From the NCBI GenBank assembly GCA_021432605.1, contig MU271154.1, forward strand, positions 124,001-188,000: a DNA stretch of 64,000 nucleotides, in the 5' to 3' direction. Source of the DNA: Coniochaeta sp. PMI_546 (Eukaryota > Ascomycota > Sordariomycetes > Coniochaetales > Coniochaetaceae). The notes under the pieces were generated by a model. The model made no database searches, was not told the origin of the DNA, and was given only the letters and a program-made list of their open reading frames with translations. This document shows, one piece after another, positions 44,701 to 57,298 of this stretch. Position 1 is the stretch's first letter; each line of letters begins with the position of its first letter. Both the position numbers and the translations under genes were made by a program.

Positions 44701-45337
44701 GAGCTTGGACTGCACACATATCAGGCGAGCTGAATCACCAGCGTTGTGGCAACGGGCATACATAATTCGCACAAGTTGATCAATCAAGCTCACAAAGTAC
44801 GAAACGACAAGAGCTATTGACACGGCCTCATGACTGGACAACCATACAACTAGACCAAATTATACGACTTCTTAGACACGAGAATATCTGATTGCCTACT
44901 CATGGCTCGTCGACAACGTGCGCAAATCTTGCCAGAGGTTTATGGGCTGTAGCGAGTCAAGATGTATGCTTTTCCATGCATTGTTACTCGAATTCCTACA
45001 TTTTCACGGATTGGCAGCGAGTCCATAGGCATTCGCACAAGGGTGTTCGGACTTTTGTCTGGAAACGCGTTCAATTACACTGATAGTACACACGGAATTT
45101 GAGCGCCTCGGACATCATAGCGCTGTCGCGGACGATGTCCGTAGCGGCAATGTTCGGAGCCGGACTTCCATCACGCCGGCGCGCAACACGGCCCCACTTG
45201 AACGCTCGGATGTTGTTGATGGAGGTGATTGCACGGGTTCACGTCAAAGTCCTCACCGCCCGACTCACCACCCAGAAAAAGAATGGCAGAATAAAGTTTG
45301 TTATTTATTATACATAGTACACTACAAACAGCTGGCC
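41722..45337. other. gene-poor stretch of 3.6 kb
   Basis: No gene recognised on either strand. Several open frames of 90-145 codons occur (for example 42285-42659, 42733-43170, 43397-43717 on plus, 42913-43320 on minus), but they overlap each other, lack domains and show no splice continuity. No transposon ends, long repeats or tRNA were seen. A minus-strand fragment at about 45078-45240 (reading NNIRAFKWGRVARRR) looks protein-like but has no start. Confidence 0.5.
45304..45309 (-). terminator. possible polyadenylation signal of the Mtf2-like gene
   Basis: AATAAA on the minus strand within TAATAAATAAC, about 30 nt past the stop codon at 45338. Good position for a 3'-end signal. Confidence 0.45.
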
Positions 45338-46780
45338 TCAGTAGAGAGCCTCTCGCTTCTTGTCGTCTATCGAGCTTTGAATGACCTTCTCCCAGTGAGG
45401 CAGCCTCGAGTCAAATGCCGCCTCGTACTCGGGCATGGCCGTCAGCTCCTTCGCGAACTGACCATGCTCGCCCTCTGCGTACGGCACAAGGGCCGTCTCC
45501 ATATCACGTAGAAGGTCGAGGCTATCCTCGTCGAATGACAAGCCGGCCCGGCGCATCTCCTCCAAGAGGTCGAATACAGCGCTGACGTCGCCGTATCGGT
45601 ACCAGTATATGCTCATGAGAGTGTTGTAAAAAGGTGTTGAGGCACCCAGGACGTAGCTCGCAAGTCCGAGCTCCTGGACGCGGGGAAGGACCGACAGCGC
45701 CAGTTGGGAGGGCCTCCCGAATGCCCTGTCCAGGAGACGCAGTCCGCGCAAGAGCAGTAGAGGGTAGAGAGGCCCGTGCACATATATGTTGAGCTCTTCC
45801 TTCTTCCTCTTGGCAGCTTGCGCCTTGCTGCCCGAAGACCTCTTATCTGCCAAGGGCCCCCTCTCACCGATACCCAGCCTTTCCACCATGTGGAACACGT
45901 CCTTGGACATGGTCTCCCACAGCTTGAAGTCGGACTCGGCACTGAGCATGAGATTCTCGACACGACGCCGTTCCCGCTGGCGGTGCTCCCCGATCGCAGC
46001 AGTCTTGACGAACTTGTCAATGGCGAGGCCATCGTCGTCCCAGTCGAGCAGATCGCCTTCACCAAGCGACTGCGAGGTGACCGAGTCATCAGGAAATGTG
46101 GAAACGTCCTGCTGATGTATTGACTGGTCTGTTTCCATGCTGTCATCTTCTTTCAGAGCCCCTAGCGCCATGCTTGCCGCCTTCCTGAGACTGGGTGGAA
46201 ACTTCTCCAACGCGTCGTCTCGATCGACAACAGCATTGCGACGCGATGATGAGCGGGCGGATGAGCGGTCAGCGTCCTGCACGACCAGGCTGATGACATT
46301 GTCGGCAAGATGTGATCTGGAGGGTCGGTTGCTACGCGAGGCGATTTCCTGGAAGATGGTATCGAATGCTCTGCGTTCTGTTGGCGTTATAGTAGACACT
46401 GTTTCTGATTCACCGCCTGGCCCGACGCTATCGGCACCACGGGACTCATCGCTCGTTAGGTTGAGGCCGGGAGGGAGCTCGAAGGGGATCGATTCATCGC
46501 TAGACCGTCGTTTTCTGGCTTGGAGCTTGGCCGGGGAGTGGAACAAGGATCGAGAGACTGATGGTCCGGTAAAAAGGACAGTCGGTATTCTTTGAAGTGT
46601 CCGAGTGTGGTAAAGAAACGGAGTCAATGTATTAGACATGGCGACTTTCGCACTATGCGAACCTGCTCTGCTTCCACTCCGTATGGGAAATCCAGTCAAA
46701 ACAACTTGGTATCGAAAGGAGATAGCAGCAAATTTGGCGATAAGATAAGAGAGTCTCGACCATCTGAAAAGCACAGACAT
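45338..46780 (-). CDS. mitochondrial Mtf2-like C-terminal domain protein
   Basis: 480-aa protein (or 433 aa from the inner ATG at 46639) resembling the fungal Mtf2-like family, nuclear-encoded factors for mitochondrial RNA processing or translation. The N-terminus is basic, hydroxylated and poor in acidic residues from either start (MSVLFRWSRLSYLIAKF or MSNTLTPFLYHTRTLQR), as in a mitochondrial presequence. The conserved part is C-terminal: ETMSKDVFHMVERLG, NIYVHGPLYPLLLLRGLRLL, GLASYVLGASTPFYNTLMSI, YWYRYGDVSAVFDLLEEMRR and WEKVIQSSIDDKKREA. It resembles helical PPR-like repeats. The upstream ATG sits in CACAATGTC, the fungal start consensus; the inner one in GCCATGTC is also acceptable. It is divergent from CMR1. 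Confidence 0.8.
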   Translation of the reverse strand: MSVLFRWSRLSYLIAKFAAISFRYQVVLTGFPIRSGSRAGSHSAKVAMSNTLTPFLYHTRTLQRIPTVLFTGPSVSRSLFHSPAKLQARKRRSSDESIPFELPPGLNLTSDESRGADSVGPGGESETVSTITPTERRAFDTIFQEIASRSNRPSRSHLADNVISLVVQDADRSSARSSSRRNAVVDRDDALEKFPPSLRKAASMALGALKEDDSMETDQSIHQQDVSTFPDDSVTSQSLGEGDLLDWDDDGLAIDKFVKTAAIGEHRQRERRRVENLMLSAESDFKLWETMSKDVFHMVERLGIGERGPLADKRSSGSKAQAAKRKKEELNIYVHGPLYPLLLLRGLRLLDRAFGRPSQLALSVLPRVQELGLASYVLGASTPFYNTLMSIYWYRYGDVSAVFDLLEEMRRAGLSFDEDSLDLLRDMETALVPYAEGEHGQFAKELTAMPEYEAAFDSRLPHWEKVIQSSIDDKKREALY

Positions 46781-47026
46781 TGTGACATCTACTATCCATC
46801 CTGCGGCCTGAACATCTTACGTAAGGCCGCTAGTTCAACGCGTCGGTACCGAGTCGAGCGCGACGCGACTGGCATCTTTAATGGAATAGCTTGTTCGATG
46901 ATATTATGCGTCATTGACTGAGTACTCACGTTCGCTCTTCACTTTGGTTCTATTTGTAGCCTCAGGTTCCCGTGATTGAATTTGTCTTAGCTCTTGTATT
47001 TTTTTCTTCTTCTTTCTCCTTTGAAA
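46781..47026. promoter_or_regulatory. divergent promoter of the Mtf2-like gene and CMR1
   Basis: 246 bp between the start codons. A T/C-rich tract (about 46990-47020) directly precedes CMR1. No specific operator identified. Confidence 0.4.
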
Positions 47027-48621
47027 ATGCCGGTCAAGAAGGAGGAGACCATCAGCGCCTTCGAGCGGCGAAGACTCGAGAACATTGCCGCCAACAATGC
47101 CATTCTGCGCGATATCAGTACCACCGCCGCCAAGGTTATTCCTCTCCCGAAGCCAGAACCGGTGAAGAAACGAGCAGCTGCCCCTCGAGTGAAGCGCGAG
47201 CCTGTGAAGAGGGAGCCTGCCCGGCCTACTCGACATAGTAGTCGTCTTGCAGGTCTCGATGCGGATGTAGAGACTTTAAAGCGCAAAGCCGAGGTCGAGG
47301 CTGAAGCAGACAGCGACAAAGCCCGGCAAAAGAAGGCGCGTGTGACTGGCGAGCTTAAATTGGGCGATATCAAGGTTGAAGGCAGGAAGTGGGACGGCGG
47401 GCTTGGTGGCATCTTCCGGGGTGCGCAGCCCGGTCTGAGGACGTTTACAGAGGAAGACGTCAAGGAGACCACGGACAAAGATCTCAAAGGACTCAGGATA
47501 CGGATGAGTGGGCTGAAGATGTACGAGAAGTGGGCAGTAAATGGTAGGCACCATCTAGATTCCACACTGGTCCCTTGCCGTACTCACGCCATGCAGATAT
47601 CAAGATAGTGCCGCAGCGGATCTACTCAATGGGATTTCATCCCACGGAAGAGAAGCCGATCATATTTGCTGGTGACAAGGAAGGCAACATGGGGGTCTTT
47701 GACGCGTCTCAATCGCCAGAGGTCGATGAAGAGGACGAAGATGCAGGCTTGCCAGATCCCGTCATCTCTGCATTCAAGATGCACGCGCGGACTATAACCT
47801 CGTTTCACTTTCATCCGGGTGATTCTAGCGCTGTCTACTCGGCTTCCTATGATTCATCCATTCGGAAGCTGGATCTAGAGAAAGGAGTGTCACTCGACGT
47901 GTTTGCGCCGGCAGACGCTGACGAGGACCTACCAATTAGCGCCATTGACATGGGTGCGACCGATCCCAACCTCATTTTCTTCTCGACGCTTCAAGGTTCG
48001 TTTGGCCGGCATGACCTGCGGACTCAGGCCAAGGAGGCAGAAATATGGAGGTTGCTAGACCACAAGATCGGCGGCTTCTCGTTACATCCGTTACAGCCGC
48101 ATCTCTTCGCAACTGCCTCTCTCGACCGCACGCTGAAGATATGGGACCTGCGCAAGATTACCGGAAAAGGCGACCTCCGGCACCCGGCGCTGCTAGGCGA
48201 GCATGAGTCGCGGCTGTCTGTGTCACATGCTAGCTGGAGCAGCGGTGGGCAGGTGGCCACATCGAGCTACGACGACACGATCAAGATCTACAACTTCCCG
48301 GACGCCGGTTCGTGGACTGCTGGCCATGACCTGAGCGCGAAGGAGATGCAGCCCGCGCATCAGATCAGGCACAACAACCAGACAGGGCGGTGGGTGACGA
48401 TTCTCAAGCCGCAGTGGCAGACCCGGCCCAAGGACGGACTGCAAAAGTTCGTCATAGGCAACATGAACCGCTTTGTCGACGTCTTTGCTGCTGACGGAGA
48501 GCAGCTGGCACAGCTGGATGGGGATGGTATCACGGCGGTACCGGCAGTGGCTCACTTCCATCCGAGCTTGGACTGGGTCGCTGGCGGTACCGCAAGTGGC
48601 AAGCTGTGTCTCTGGATGTAG
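47027..48621 (+). CDS. CMR1: WD40 DNA damage-binding protein Cmr1
   Basis: WD40 propeller protein that binds (UV-damaged) DNA and gathers in intranuclear quality-control sites in yeast. Exons 47027-47543 and 47597-48621, intron 53 nt with a GTAGGC donor; 513 aa. The N-terminus has [20 protein letters not shown], a Cmr1 hallmark, followed by a basic Pro/Lys/Arg linker and the region KMYEKWAVN spliced to [16 protein letters not shown]. Seven WD-like blades follow; clear ones are [30 protein letters not shown] and [16 protein letters not shown]. The end reads [16 protein letters not shown]. The gene is complete. Confidence 0.93.
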
Positions 48622-49793
48622 GGAGTTGGATTATAGACGGTGATCTTTTCACCCCGAGTTATGTGTAAGCGTTGGAGTATGCGCTGTGGACGAGTGATGG
48701 ATAACAGGCAGCATGTTGCGATCATTGCTGTGGGAGGGTTGACAAGGATCTTGGTTCATGCTGGTCTATTATGCATTTTGGTATGATGAATCACACAATG
48801 CCAGGAATTGACGCCAATAACGTAAATGTCTATACCAAAACCCTCTACATGATATATGTTCTAGACCGTGTCATCTGCCCGGTAGATTTTCTTATCTTGC
48901 CTAGTTCATCACCTGAGTCTGTAAGTCTCGAATTCTGCATGTCTGTTTTTGGCATGTGACGTTCCTTGAGGGATGACTGACTTGGCGTCATCCACCTAGC
49001 TATCGCTTATCGATAAGAACCGGACCCGTCAGCAGGCCAGGAAGTAGGAATTACCAGGGTTGCGTCTGTCTGCGGGTCCTCGAGCCACTCTCAGCCTGGA
49101 AAAGGTGGAACCTGGACCTGGTCATTCAGTGGGTGCACCTTCGTGGCCTTCACCCAGGCATTGAGCTCCTTCCAGTCTCCTATCTCTGTTCACTTCTGAA
49201 TTAACACCAATGAAATAACATTCGACCAGATTGTATTTTTGCATCATAACGTGCTGTAGAGGTCTAGCTTTTCTCCCATACCACACCCATTCAAGATGAG
49301 GTAAACCACGGTCTTTCCAGCTGCAACACCGCCCTTGTGCACCACAAATCCGTCGCTTCCGTTTGGCACGTCTCTCGGCCCGGCGTCCATTACAGTAACG
49401 GCGTCCAACGAGGCCGAGCGGCCGACCCGCCGAAACCCTGACACCACCCTCGCGACCCCCGCCGATACTGCACCTCCGACTCTCTACTTGTTGATCAGTG
49501 TGCCACTGCTTGGTGTGTTGGCGCCCTTGTATTGTTGGATAGGACAACAGACTCGGTAAGCTATCCGTACCAGTCACAGACTTGATCCCGAGTCCCTCAG
49601 TGGCACGGTGATATCTGATGAGATACCAACCGTGTGCGCTGTGCTCCAGTCATTTGTGAGGCAGCTCTGACGCGGTTGCAAGACTGACACAGCCGCTGTC
49701 TGCCAGCGTGACACCACAGGCCGAACCAACCCCGACCGTGCTCTACCCAAGCAAATCGTCGTCCCTGCCTGATCCTTCTTGAGTGCAGTCATC
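48622..49793. other. intergenic upstream of ATG26
   Basis: No confident gene. A plus-strand frame at 49317-49559 ends in a hydrophobic stretch (LYLLISVPLLGVLAPLYCW) but has no ATG or workable upstream exon, so it is not called. Confidence 0.5.
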
Positions 49794-52700
49794 ATGAGCC
49801 CCTCGCCCTCGTCGATAACACCCATGCCCGCCTCTGGTGCTGCACACCCTTCCTCTCCTTCTCTACAACCGACCCAGACACCACCGCTTGCCTCTGGCTC
49901 GTCAGCACGCCCCCCACTACATCCACAAGTCTCATCTGCGTCACAAGCACAATCCCGCCCGACAGCTGCGCAAGAAGAGCGGACCGTTCGCCGTGTTTCA
50001 AAGAAATTGCAGAAGAAGCGCCGGGAAGACCACCACACCCCGACAATGGAGCTGCCCGAGCGGCTAAAAGAGCACGGCGACGATGCCGATGCTGAGGAGG
50101 ATGTTCTACACCCTCAAGGACTCGGTGGCGGCATGTTCATGAATATGAACCAAAGCATCTTTGGTTTGATAGCCGCTGCTGGAAGCAAAGTAGATTTTAC
50201 AGACCGCTTCGAAGGGCAGAGCAGCGACGAGGAAGGCGATGACGACGGCACCTCACCTATGGCCATGACCGAGGTGCGACCCGGTGGTGGACTTGCGTAC
50301 GCGCGAAGAGACGGCCGCGATGCCCTGAGCGGGGCCATTGCTCAGACAACAGTTCTCAGAAAACCTACTGGAACCGTTTCTGGTGCTAAGAGTCACCGAA
50401 GAAAAGTTTCGGAAAGTAAGCTCCTACGTTCCGTTCCCGGTCTATCAAGGTTATCTAGCAAGGTCAAGCCGAAGTCAAAATCCAAGTCATCCACCGACCA
50501 CATCCAGGAGGAGGCAGAACCAGAGCAGGATGAGTCTACTGCACCCATACCATTCACCTCGCCTTCGATCGAAGTCACCCACGCCGAAGAACGAATAGCA
50601 CCGGTCATGAGCCGGATGCTAGAAGCGCGCGCACAGATGGCTGCACGACCCAGCTTCGACCTAGACAGATTATCCACCGATCAAAGAGGTGATACGGATA
50701 GCGACGCGGCCGGACCAACAGAGCTTGCCAAGAGGCTGAAGGACATCTTCCTGTTCGATCATCCGGAAGAAGTCATTGAAGAGTACCCATGTTGGTTGCT
50801 GCAACATGTACTCCTCCAAGGATACATGTACATCACGGCAAAGCACATCGCCTTCTATGCCTACCTGCCTAAGAAGGCTCACGAAGTCGTCAAGTCTGGG
50901 TACCTGTCCAAAAGCGGCAAGCGGAATCCAAAGTTCAACCGGTACTGGTTCCGATTAAAGGGAGATGTATTCTCGTATTATCGCGACTCCCAAAGTCTCT
51001 ACTTCCCCAGCGGTCAGATAGACCTCAGGTACGGAATCTCGGCCGACATTACAGACAAGGACAAAGAAGGCGTCAATTTCTCGCTAGTAACCCATCACCG
51101 CACCTACAATTTCCGAGCAGATAGCGCGCCGAGCGCCAAGGAATGGGTCAAGAGTCTCCAGCGCGTCATCTTCAGGTCTCACAACGACGGTGACAGCGTC
51201 AAGATCTCCCTGCCCATCGAAAACGTCATCGACATCGAGGAGACACAGATGCTAGATTTCGCCGACACGTGTAAAATACGAGTCATCGATAACGACGAGA
51301 CCTACGCTATCGACGAATACTTCTTCTCCTTCTTCACCTTCGGCAGGGAGGCACTTAATGTCCTTAAGATCCTGATCGAAGATGCCTCGAGCCAGGCAGC
51401 CGATGCGAAGGAGCTTGATGCGTCTCAACAGTTGGGGCCGGAAGGCAGCCATGGGCCGTCGTCGAAGAAGACTTCAACGAGTAGCAGTCGCCCACTGCCA
51501 CCACGATTGCGTACTAACAAGCTTGCCGAAGGAGTCAAGGCTACCCTATCGCCCATATCCCTGCAGAGCCCGTCCAACGGGCCAAGCCCTCGTGCAAGCG
51601 GTGATTTCACCCGCAGCAGCTTTGACGCTTTCCGTCAATTTGGCCGCCGTAGTCTCGATGTCAACCAGATTACTAGCCTTCAACGTGAATCGCCACGTCG
51701 CAGTTTCAGCGACGCACGGCGAGCGGATACACAAAAGGCACCCGAGAAGCAGAGCAGCAGCGATTCGTACGTGCAAAGTCTGGAGGATCCCAGCCAGGCC
51801 AGTTTGTCAGCTTTAGTGGCATCCGGCAGCGATGACCCGTCTGCCAGCCAAATTCTCAGGGGTAGCGATGTTTTTCACAGCCCAACAATTCGACGTTCAG
51901 AGTCAGCATCTCGGAGCAAGAAAATAGATGCTTCAACACGGCCAGGCGGTGCCAGAAAGAGCTCTGGCATAGGGTCGTATTCCGTTCGTCATGCTGCTAC
52001 CGCTCAGGACCACGCCACATCTGACGGAATGCCACAAACACCAACTCTCCAGAGCATCACGAAGATGGGCTCCTACCCGCTCCAACGTGCCGGTGCGTTT
52101 GCAGACTTTCTAAATCGCCAGTCACGGCGCATGAGCACGTTGCTTGCGACCGAGTCCATGGGCTACGTCGAGAAAGTGTCCGGCATGTGGAAGGGGGGAA
52201 AGAAACACTATGAAGACCCTTCCGGTCTGAATACAGACGATGACGAGAACCATGATGATCCGGAGGACCGTATCGCCTCGGGCGATCGCTTCCGCGCACA
52301 TTTTGCACTTCCTGACGGAGAGAGGCTCCAGGCGGCGTACTTTGGCTACTTAATGCGCGTTCTACCACTTTACGGCAAGATCTACATCAGCGATCACCAC
52401 TTTTGCTTCCGCAGTCTCCTACCAGGTACACGGACAAAGCTCGTACTCCCTCTCAAGGACGTGGAAAATGTAGAAAAGGAGAAGGGCTTCCGATTCGGCT
52501 ACTCCGGCCTCGTCGTGGTCATCCGCGGTCACGAGGAACTATTTTTCGAGTTTGGAAAGGCTGAGGTCCGCGATGACTGTGCTATCACACTCATCCAGAA
52601 CCTCGAAGCCACCCGTTATCTACGGGAGTCCGGGTTGCTCGGGCAGGAAGAGATACAGAGTGCTGAAGCGGCCGCTGCCGAGCGCGATGCACTTGCAGAG

Positions 52701-54509
52701 GCGAGGCAGGAGGAGTATCCAGCGCATGAGATCAAGCTGCCTCGTCAGACCACGGGCCTCAGCGATGCACCCACTATTCTTTTCGACGACCCGAAGGCTT
52801 CGTTCCTCAATTTTAAACCAACGGAACCACTGCGCTTCACCTGTCTTACTATTGGTTCGAGGGGCGATGTTCAGCCGTACATAGCACTCTGCAAGGGCCT
52901 CATGGCTGAAGGCCACAAAGTAAAGATTGCCACTCACGGCGAGTTTCAAAGCTGGATTGAAAGCCACGGCATCGAGTTTGGCCTCGTCGGTGGTGATCCA
53001 GCTGAGCTAATGCAACTCTGCATCGAGAACGGCACTTTCACCTGGGCCTTCCTGAAAGAAGCCAACTCAAAGTTCCGTGGTTGGTTAGATGAACTCCTGG
53101 CCAGCTGCTGGACCGCTTGCAAGGATAGTGACGTCCTCATCGAGTCGCCCAGCGCCATGGCGGGCATCCACATTGCCGAAAGCTTGGGCATTCCCTACTT
53201 CCGCGCCTTCACAATGCCTTGGACGAGAACGCGGGCTTACCCGCATGCTTTCATCACCCCGGGTCAGAAGATGGGCGGTGCGTACAACTACGTCAGCTAC
53301 GTTATGTTCGACAACGTCTTTTGGAAGGCTACTGCTCATCAGATCAACCGGTGGCGCAACAAGGTCCTCAAGTTACCCAACACAAACCTGGAGAAGCTAC
53401 AGCCAAACAAGGTCCCGTTCCTGTACAATTTCTCGCCCTACGTTGTTCCCCCTCCGCTCGACTACAGCGACTGGATCCGTGTCACAGGATATTGGTTCCT
53501 GGACGAAGGCAAGGAGAAATGGACGCCTCCGAAGGAGCTTACCGATTTCATCGACAAGGCGCGCCACGACGGTAAGAAGCTCGTCTACGTCGGGTTTGGC
53601 AGCATTATCGTACCGGACCCGGCCAAGATGACGCAAGAAGTCATCGACGCGGTTCTGAAAGCGGATGTCCGATGCGTCTTGTCCAAAGGCTGGAGCGACA
53701 GGTTAGAGTCCAGTTCCGGTTCGGATTCAGACAGGAAGCACAACGCGGAAAAGAATCCTGAGCCCGTGCTTCCATCGGAAATCTTCCAGATCAAGTCGGC
53801 GCCGCACGACTGGTTATTCGCGCAGATGGATGCCGCAGCCCACCACGGCGGATCGGGCACCACGGGCGCCAGCCTACGGGCCGGCATCCCAACCATCGTA
53901 CGGCCCTTCTTTGGCGACCAGTTCTTCTTCGGCATGCGTGTGGAGGACTTGGGAGTCGGTATCTGCCTGAAGAAGTGGGGCGCCAACTCGTTTGCCCGTG
54001 CTCTCTGGGAGGCCACGCACAGCGAGCGGATGATAGTCAAGGCGCGGGTGCTGGGCGAGCAGATCCGGAAGGTGAGTCGGTGACATCTCTCTCCTGCCAA
54101 GCATCTTTTGCACGTTTGTTTCTCAGGTGTACTGATCTTTGGCTTTACGCAGGAAAATGGCGTGGACACAGCCATCCAATGCATCTACCGTGATCTCGAG
54201 TACGCCAAGAGCCTGATCATGTCAAAAGCAGGCAAGAACGCCTCGCGCCGCGACAGCCTCGCCGCCGCCAAGTCGGGCGGTGTGGAAGCCGACGATGACG
54301 ACGACGCCGAGGAGGAGAGCTGGACGTTTGTCGGGGGCGGAGAAACAGACATCGACGACCTGGATTCGGAATCTGTCTTGCGGCGAACGATGGTCGAGCT
54401 GGATCATCCCGGACACGGAGCCGTCCGGAGTCGACGACCGGCACTGGGGAGCCGTGTGTTGAGTATGGGGAGTGGCGCAGTTGGCGCGAGGGGTGTGGGG
54501 GTGAGTTAA
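49794..54509 (+). CDS. ATG26: UDP-glucose:sterol glucosyltransferase Atg26 (Ugt51)
   Basis: Membrane-associated sterol 3-beta-glucosyltransferase, required for pexophagy in some fungi. Exons 49794-54071 and 54153-54509 (81-nt intron), 1544 aa. Domain order fits the family: a disordered N-terminus, GRAM1 around residue 312 (AKRLKDIFLFDHPEEVIEEY), PH domain around 367 (SGYLSKSGKRNPKFNRYWFR), a long Ser-rich linker, GRAM2 around 829 (RFRAHFALPDGERLQAAYFG), and the GT1 catalytic part starting near 1012 (FTCLTIGSRGDVQPYIALC). The UDP-sugar signature AAAHHGGSGTTGASLRAGIP is near 1346, followed by PTIVRPFFGDQFFFG. ATG 49794 was chosen because upstream codons in frame have no ATG. The C-terminal exon is acidic and low in complexity. 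Confidence 0.95.
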
Positions 54510-57298
54510 GTCGTTGTCGTGCTTGCAAAACCGTCGATTGGTGCTTTCCGGTGCGGTGGGGGGAGTTGCGGATGTGGTTTTCCAATTCGCTCAGCATTGC
54601 AATACACACTTCGCCGGACGGTGCAATGACTGACTGCTAATGATGGTGATTATTCAAGATCTGGAAGTGGTTCATCAGTCAAGTACGCGACCAGACCACC
54701 GATGCAGCCAACCGACCGTGGTTGCTGCCTTCCGGCGCTGTTGGGCCCGCGTTGGATGAAGATTGGTGCGACGTGGCGGCGTTGGATTGAGGAGCGACAT
54801 GTCGGGACATACCCTTCTTGCACGACTCTATTGGACGCAGTGCATAGGACGGCGGAGGGTAAGAATGACGTGAGGATCTGGGAAGTTCTAGGTGGATTAG
54901 ATTGCGAGAGCGAGAACTCTGCGGTAGAAGAGGAAACGAGATGGTGGTCCGGCGCTTTGCAGCCTGGACTCACAGCCCAGAAGACAGACCAGAGTGGACG
55001 CATCCTAGACTGTTAGAGTTATTGTTACTAATGGGACATCGGGAAGGATATAATGAATGAAGGTGGGATTATTAATGGAGTTGGGTATGTGGTTGGCGTG
55101 GATGAGGGATGGCCCTTTTGCTGTACTGCATCTTGTCATTAAGTTCCTGCATGGACAGCGTTTAGCTAGAGATGTGAGAAGATAGACTATCTGATCTCAG
55201 AAGTTTACGGTATCCGGTCCTCCAGTTCCCCTGCCTACCTCCAAGCCACACATGATGTGCCGCGGTCTCTCCAAAGGTCATGCAAGAGAGTATAGAATCA
55301 CAGCGCAACAAGCTGATCCTGGTTGACATGCTACTTCTCTCGTCATTATATCAGTGGAGTCTCTGTGCTACTCGTGTCACTTCCAATCTGCTAGAGCTAT
55401 GGGAAAGATCATCAAAATCGATTTCGATGCTCCTGTCCGATGCCTTCGTTCTGGGAGCACTGTGTTCTCTGGCTGGCGACGGCTTCAACGCCCAGTCGCC
55501 CCTTCCTCGGGATGGTAGCGAAGTGTACAAAACCAAGGTCTTAGTATCACTTTGCCTCGCCTTTAGGGTCAAGAGGCTTGTTCCCCAGCCTGATTGATCT
55601 TGTTCATCTTCTTTATGAGCTCCTTTCGGCTTCCACGCTTGGTGACTTTATAATAAGGTATGGGGAGGTCGACAGACGCCCAGTCTCTCACAGCGTCTAT
55701 GTTCCCTGCCCGCAGATCTTAGCTCTTCTCTCGTCAGCAAGTCGGGATACAGATCACTCGAAATTGGCCTCATCGATGGGAAACACCACAGCCTTAGGGT
55801 CTGAATCAACAGGAAGGCCTCGAAGATTTCGGGAGCCAGTTCTTCCTGTAATCTTCCATCTCTAGACCACCATCGCACTATCCAACGCCACACGATGACT
55901 ACGAAGCGAAGCCTCCACATTTGTTCACGTCCCACAATGACTTTTAGGCCAACACGTCAGGTATGACACCTTTACAGTTTGCAAAATCATCCGTTGAGTC
56001 ATGTCCGCCCCAGCTTGAGCGAAGTATCGCGGCCATGGAACGTGGTCCGCAGCACCGACATCGCCTCAGCCAGGTCCTTTACAACAGCCACGAATATCAC
56101 CTCAACGCTTGACACAAAGAGACTTAAAAACTACTCCATACCTTCAGAGTCCCTCCACTTCGAAGTGACATACACAGTTACCAAGAATGCCACTTTTAAG
56201 AACCCTACCCTGGGAGGAGTGAGAACGGAAGTGCTATCAGGTTGACTACCACAAGAGGTGTCTCACCTGGAGAGAATGCTGGTTGTACGAAGATGCTGTG
56301 GCAGGGTCACTTTCTGGTAGCTTGAACTTGTCAAGTTGTATCTTGGACCGAATGTACAAGACCATCTGTCGCCACTCGGTCCGCTGTGCCGAGAATCGGC
56401 CATGTACTACCCACTCAGTATATACCGGTCAGCTTCTCGTTCCGGTCACGACTGCCGATGATGGCTGTTGGGCCATTGACTGGTCGACGGTCAAGCGTTC
56501 GGTCACTTGGCGATGTTGGAATCTATAGCTGATGGTCATCGCCAGCAAACAGCCTCTATGCCGGCAAAGCTGGTGGTGTTGGCGATGGCCTCATGCCACG
56601 AGGTCGCAGATATGGTTGCGTCAGGAAACTCAGGCTTGCGGCCCGCGTACGGTATATCACCAACATCAGCACGGCAACGGAAGGTTGGCCATATTGTCCT
56701 GATCATGTTGCGATGATGGTCGTCGTTGGCCTTTTGACAAGGCCTGTGTCAGAACACGCCAACACCCTTCAACGTCTGCTGGATGCACGTCACTCGGCAA
56801 GTAGGAAATGCTTGCATGAAGATCGCCGCGCTAGGGCCGCAGGGGGGCTGATGTGATTACTGCAAGGGCCACATTATGGGTTGGCCAATCAACAGCGCGC
56901 ATGCAGGTCCGACTAACGGCAGCCAGGGGTGCTTTGTGTCACGTTCGCAATGTCGAGGTGCTCGCAAAGGGAATGCAGGACGGTCTATGGTGCTTACCCG
57001 TGTGATTGGGTTCTGGTGGCCGTGATCACGGTGGATGATGGCATTGGTTGTCGCTTTTGGCCAACGTTCGTGATGGAATCCCGCTGTGTTCCGATTCACC
57101 GTTGGGCAGAGGTTTCGATGTGACTTGCGCTGCTGGCAGAATCCGTGTTTTCGACTATAAGAGAGGTCGGTCCCCTTCCCCTTTGCTTCTGAAGTCCTCT
57201 ATATGCCAGTACCGCACTCAGAGTCATAACATATATCACCAGTTCAGCATATCCAAGTTCAAACCCTTGACCTTATCTCTTTCCAAAAGAACTATACC
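54510..57298. other. gene-poor stretch of 2.8 kb
   Basis: No gene recognised on either strand; open frames of 60-117 codons lack domains and compete with each other. The right end contains the promoter of the Hce2-like gene. Confidence 0.55.
57156..57163 (+). promoter_or_regulatory. TATA box of the Hce2-like secreted protein gene
   Basis: TATAAGAG lies 143 bp upstream of the start codon, predicting a leader of about 100 nt. The match to a TATA box is strong. Confidence 0.5.

Noticed and set aside
49317-49559. Plus-strand frame ending in a hydrophobic segment followed by GGTAAGC
   Set aside because: No ATG in frame. The only acceptors nearby would make introns of 20-24 nt, too short to splice.
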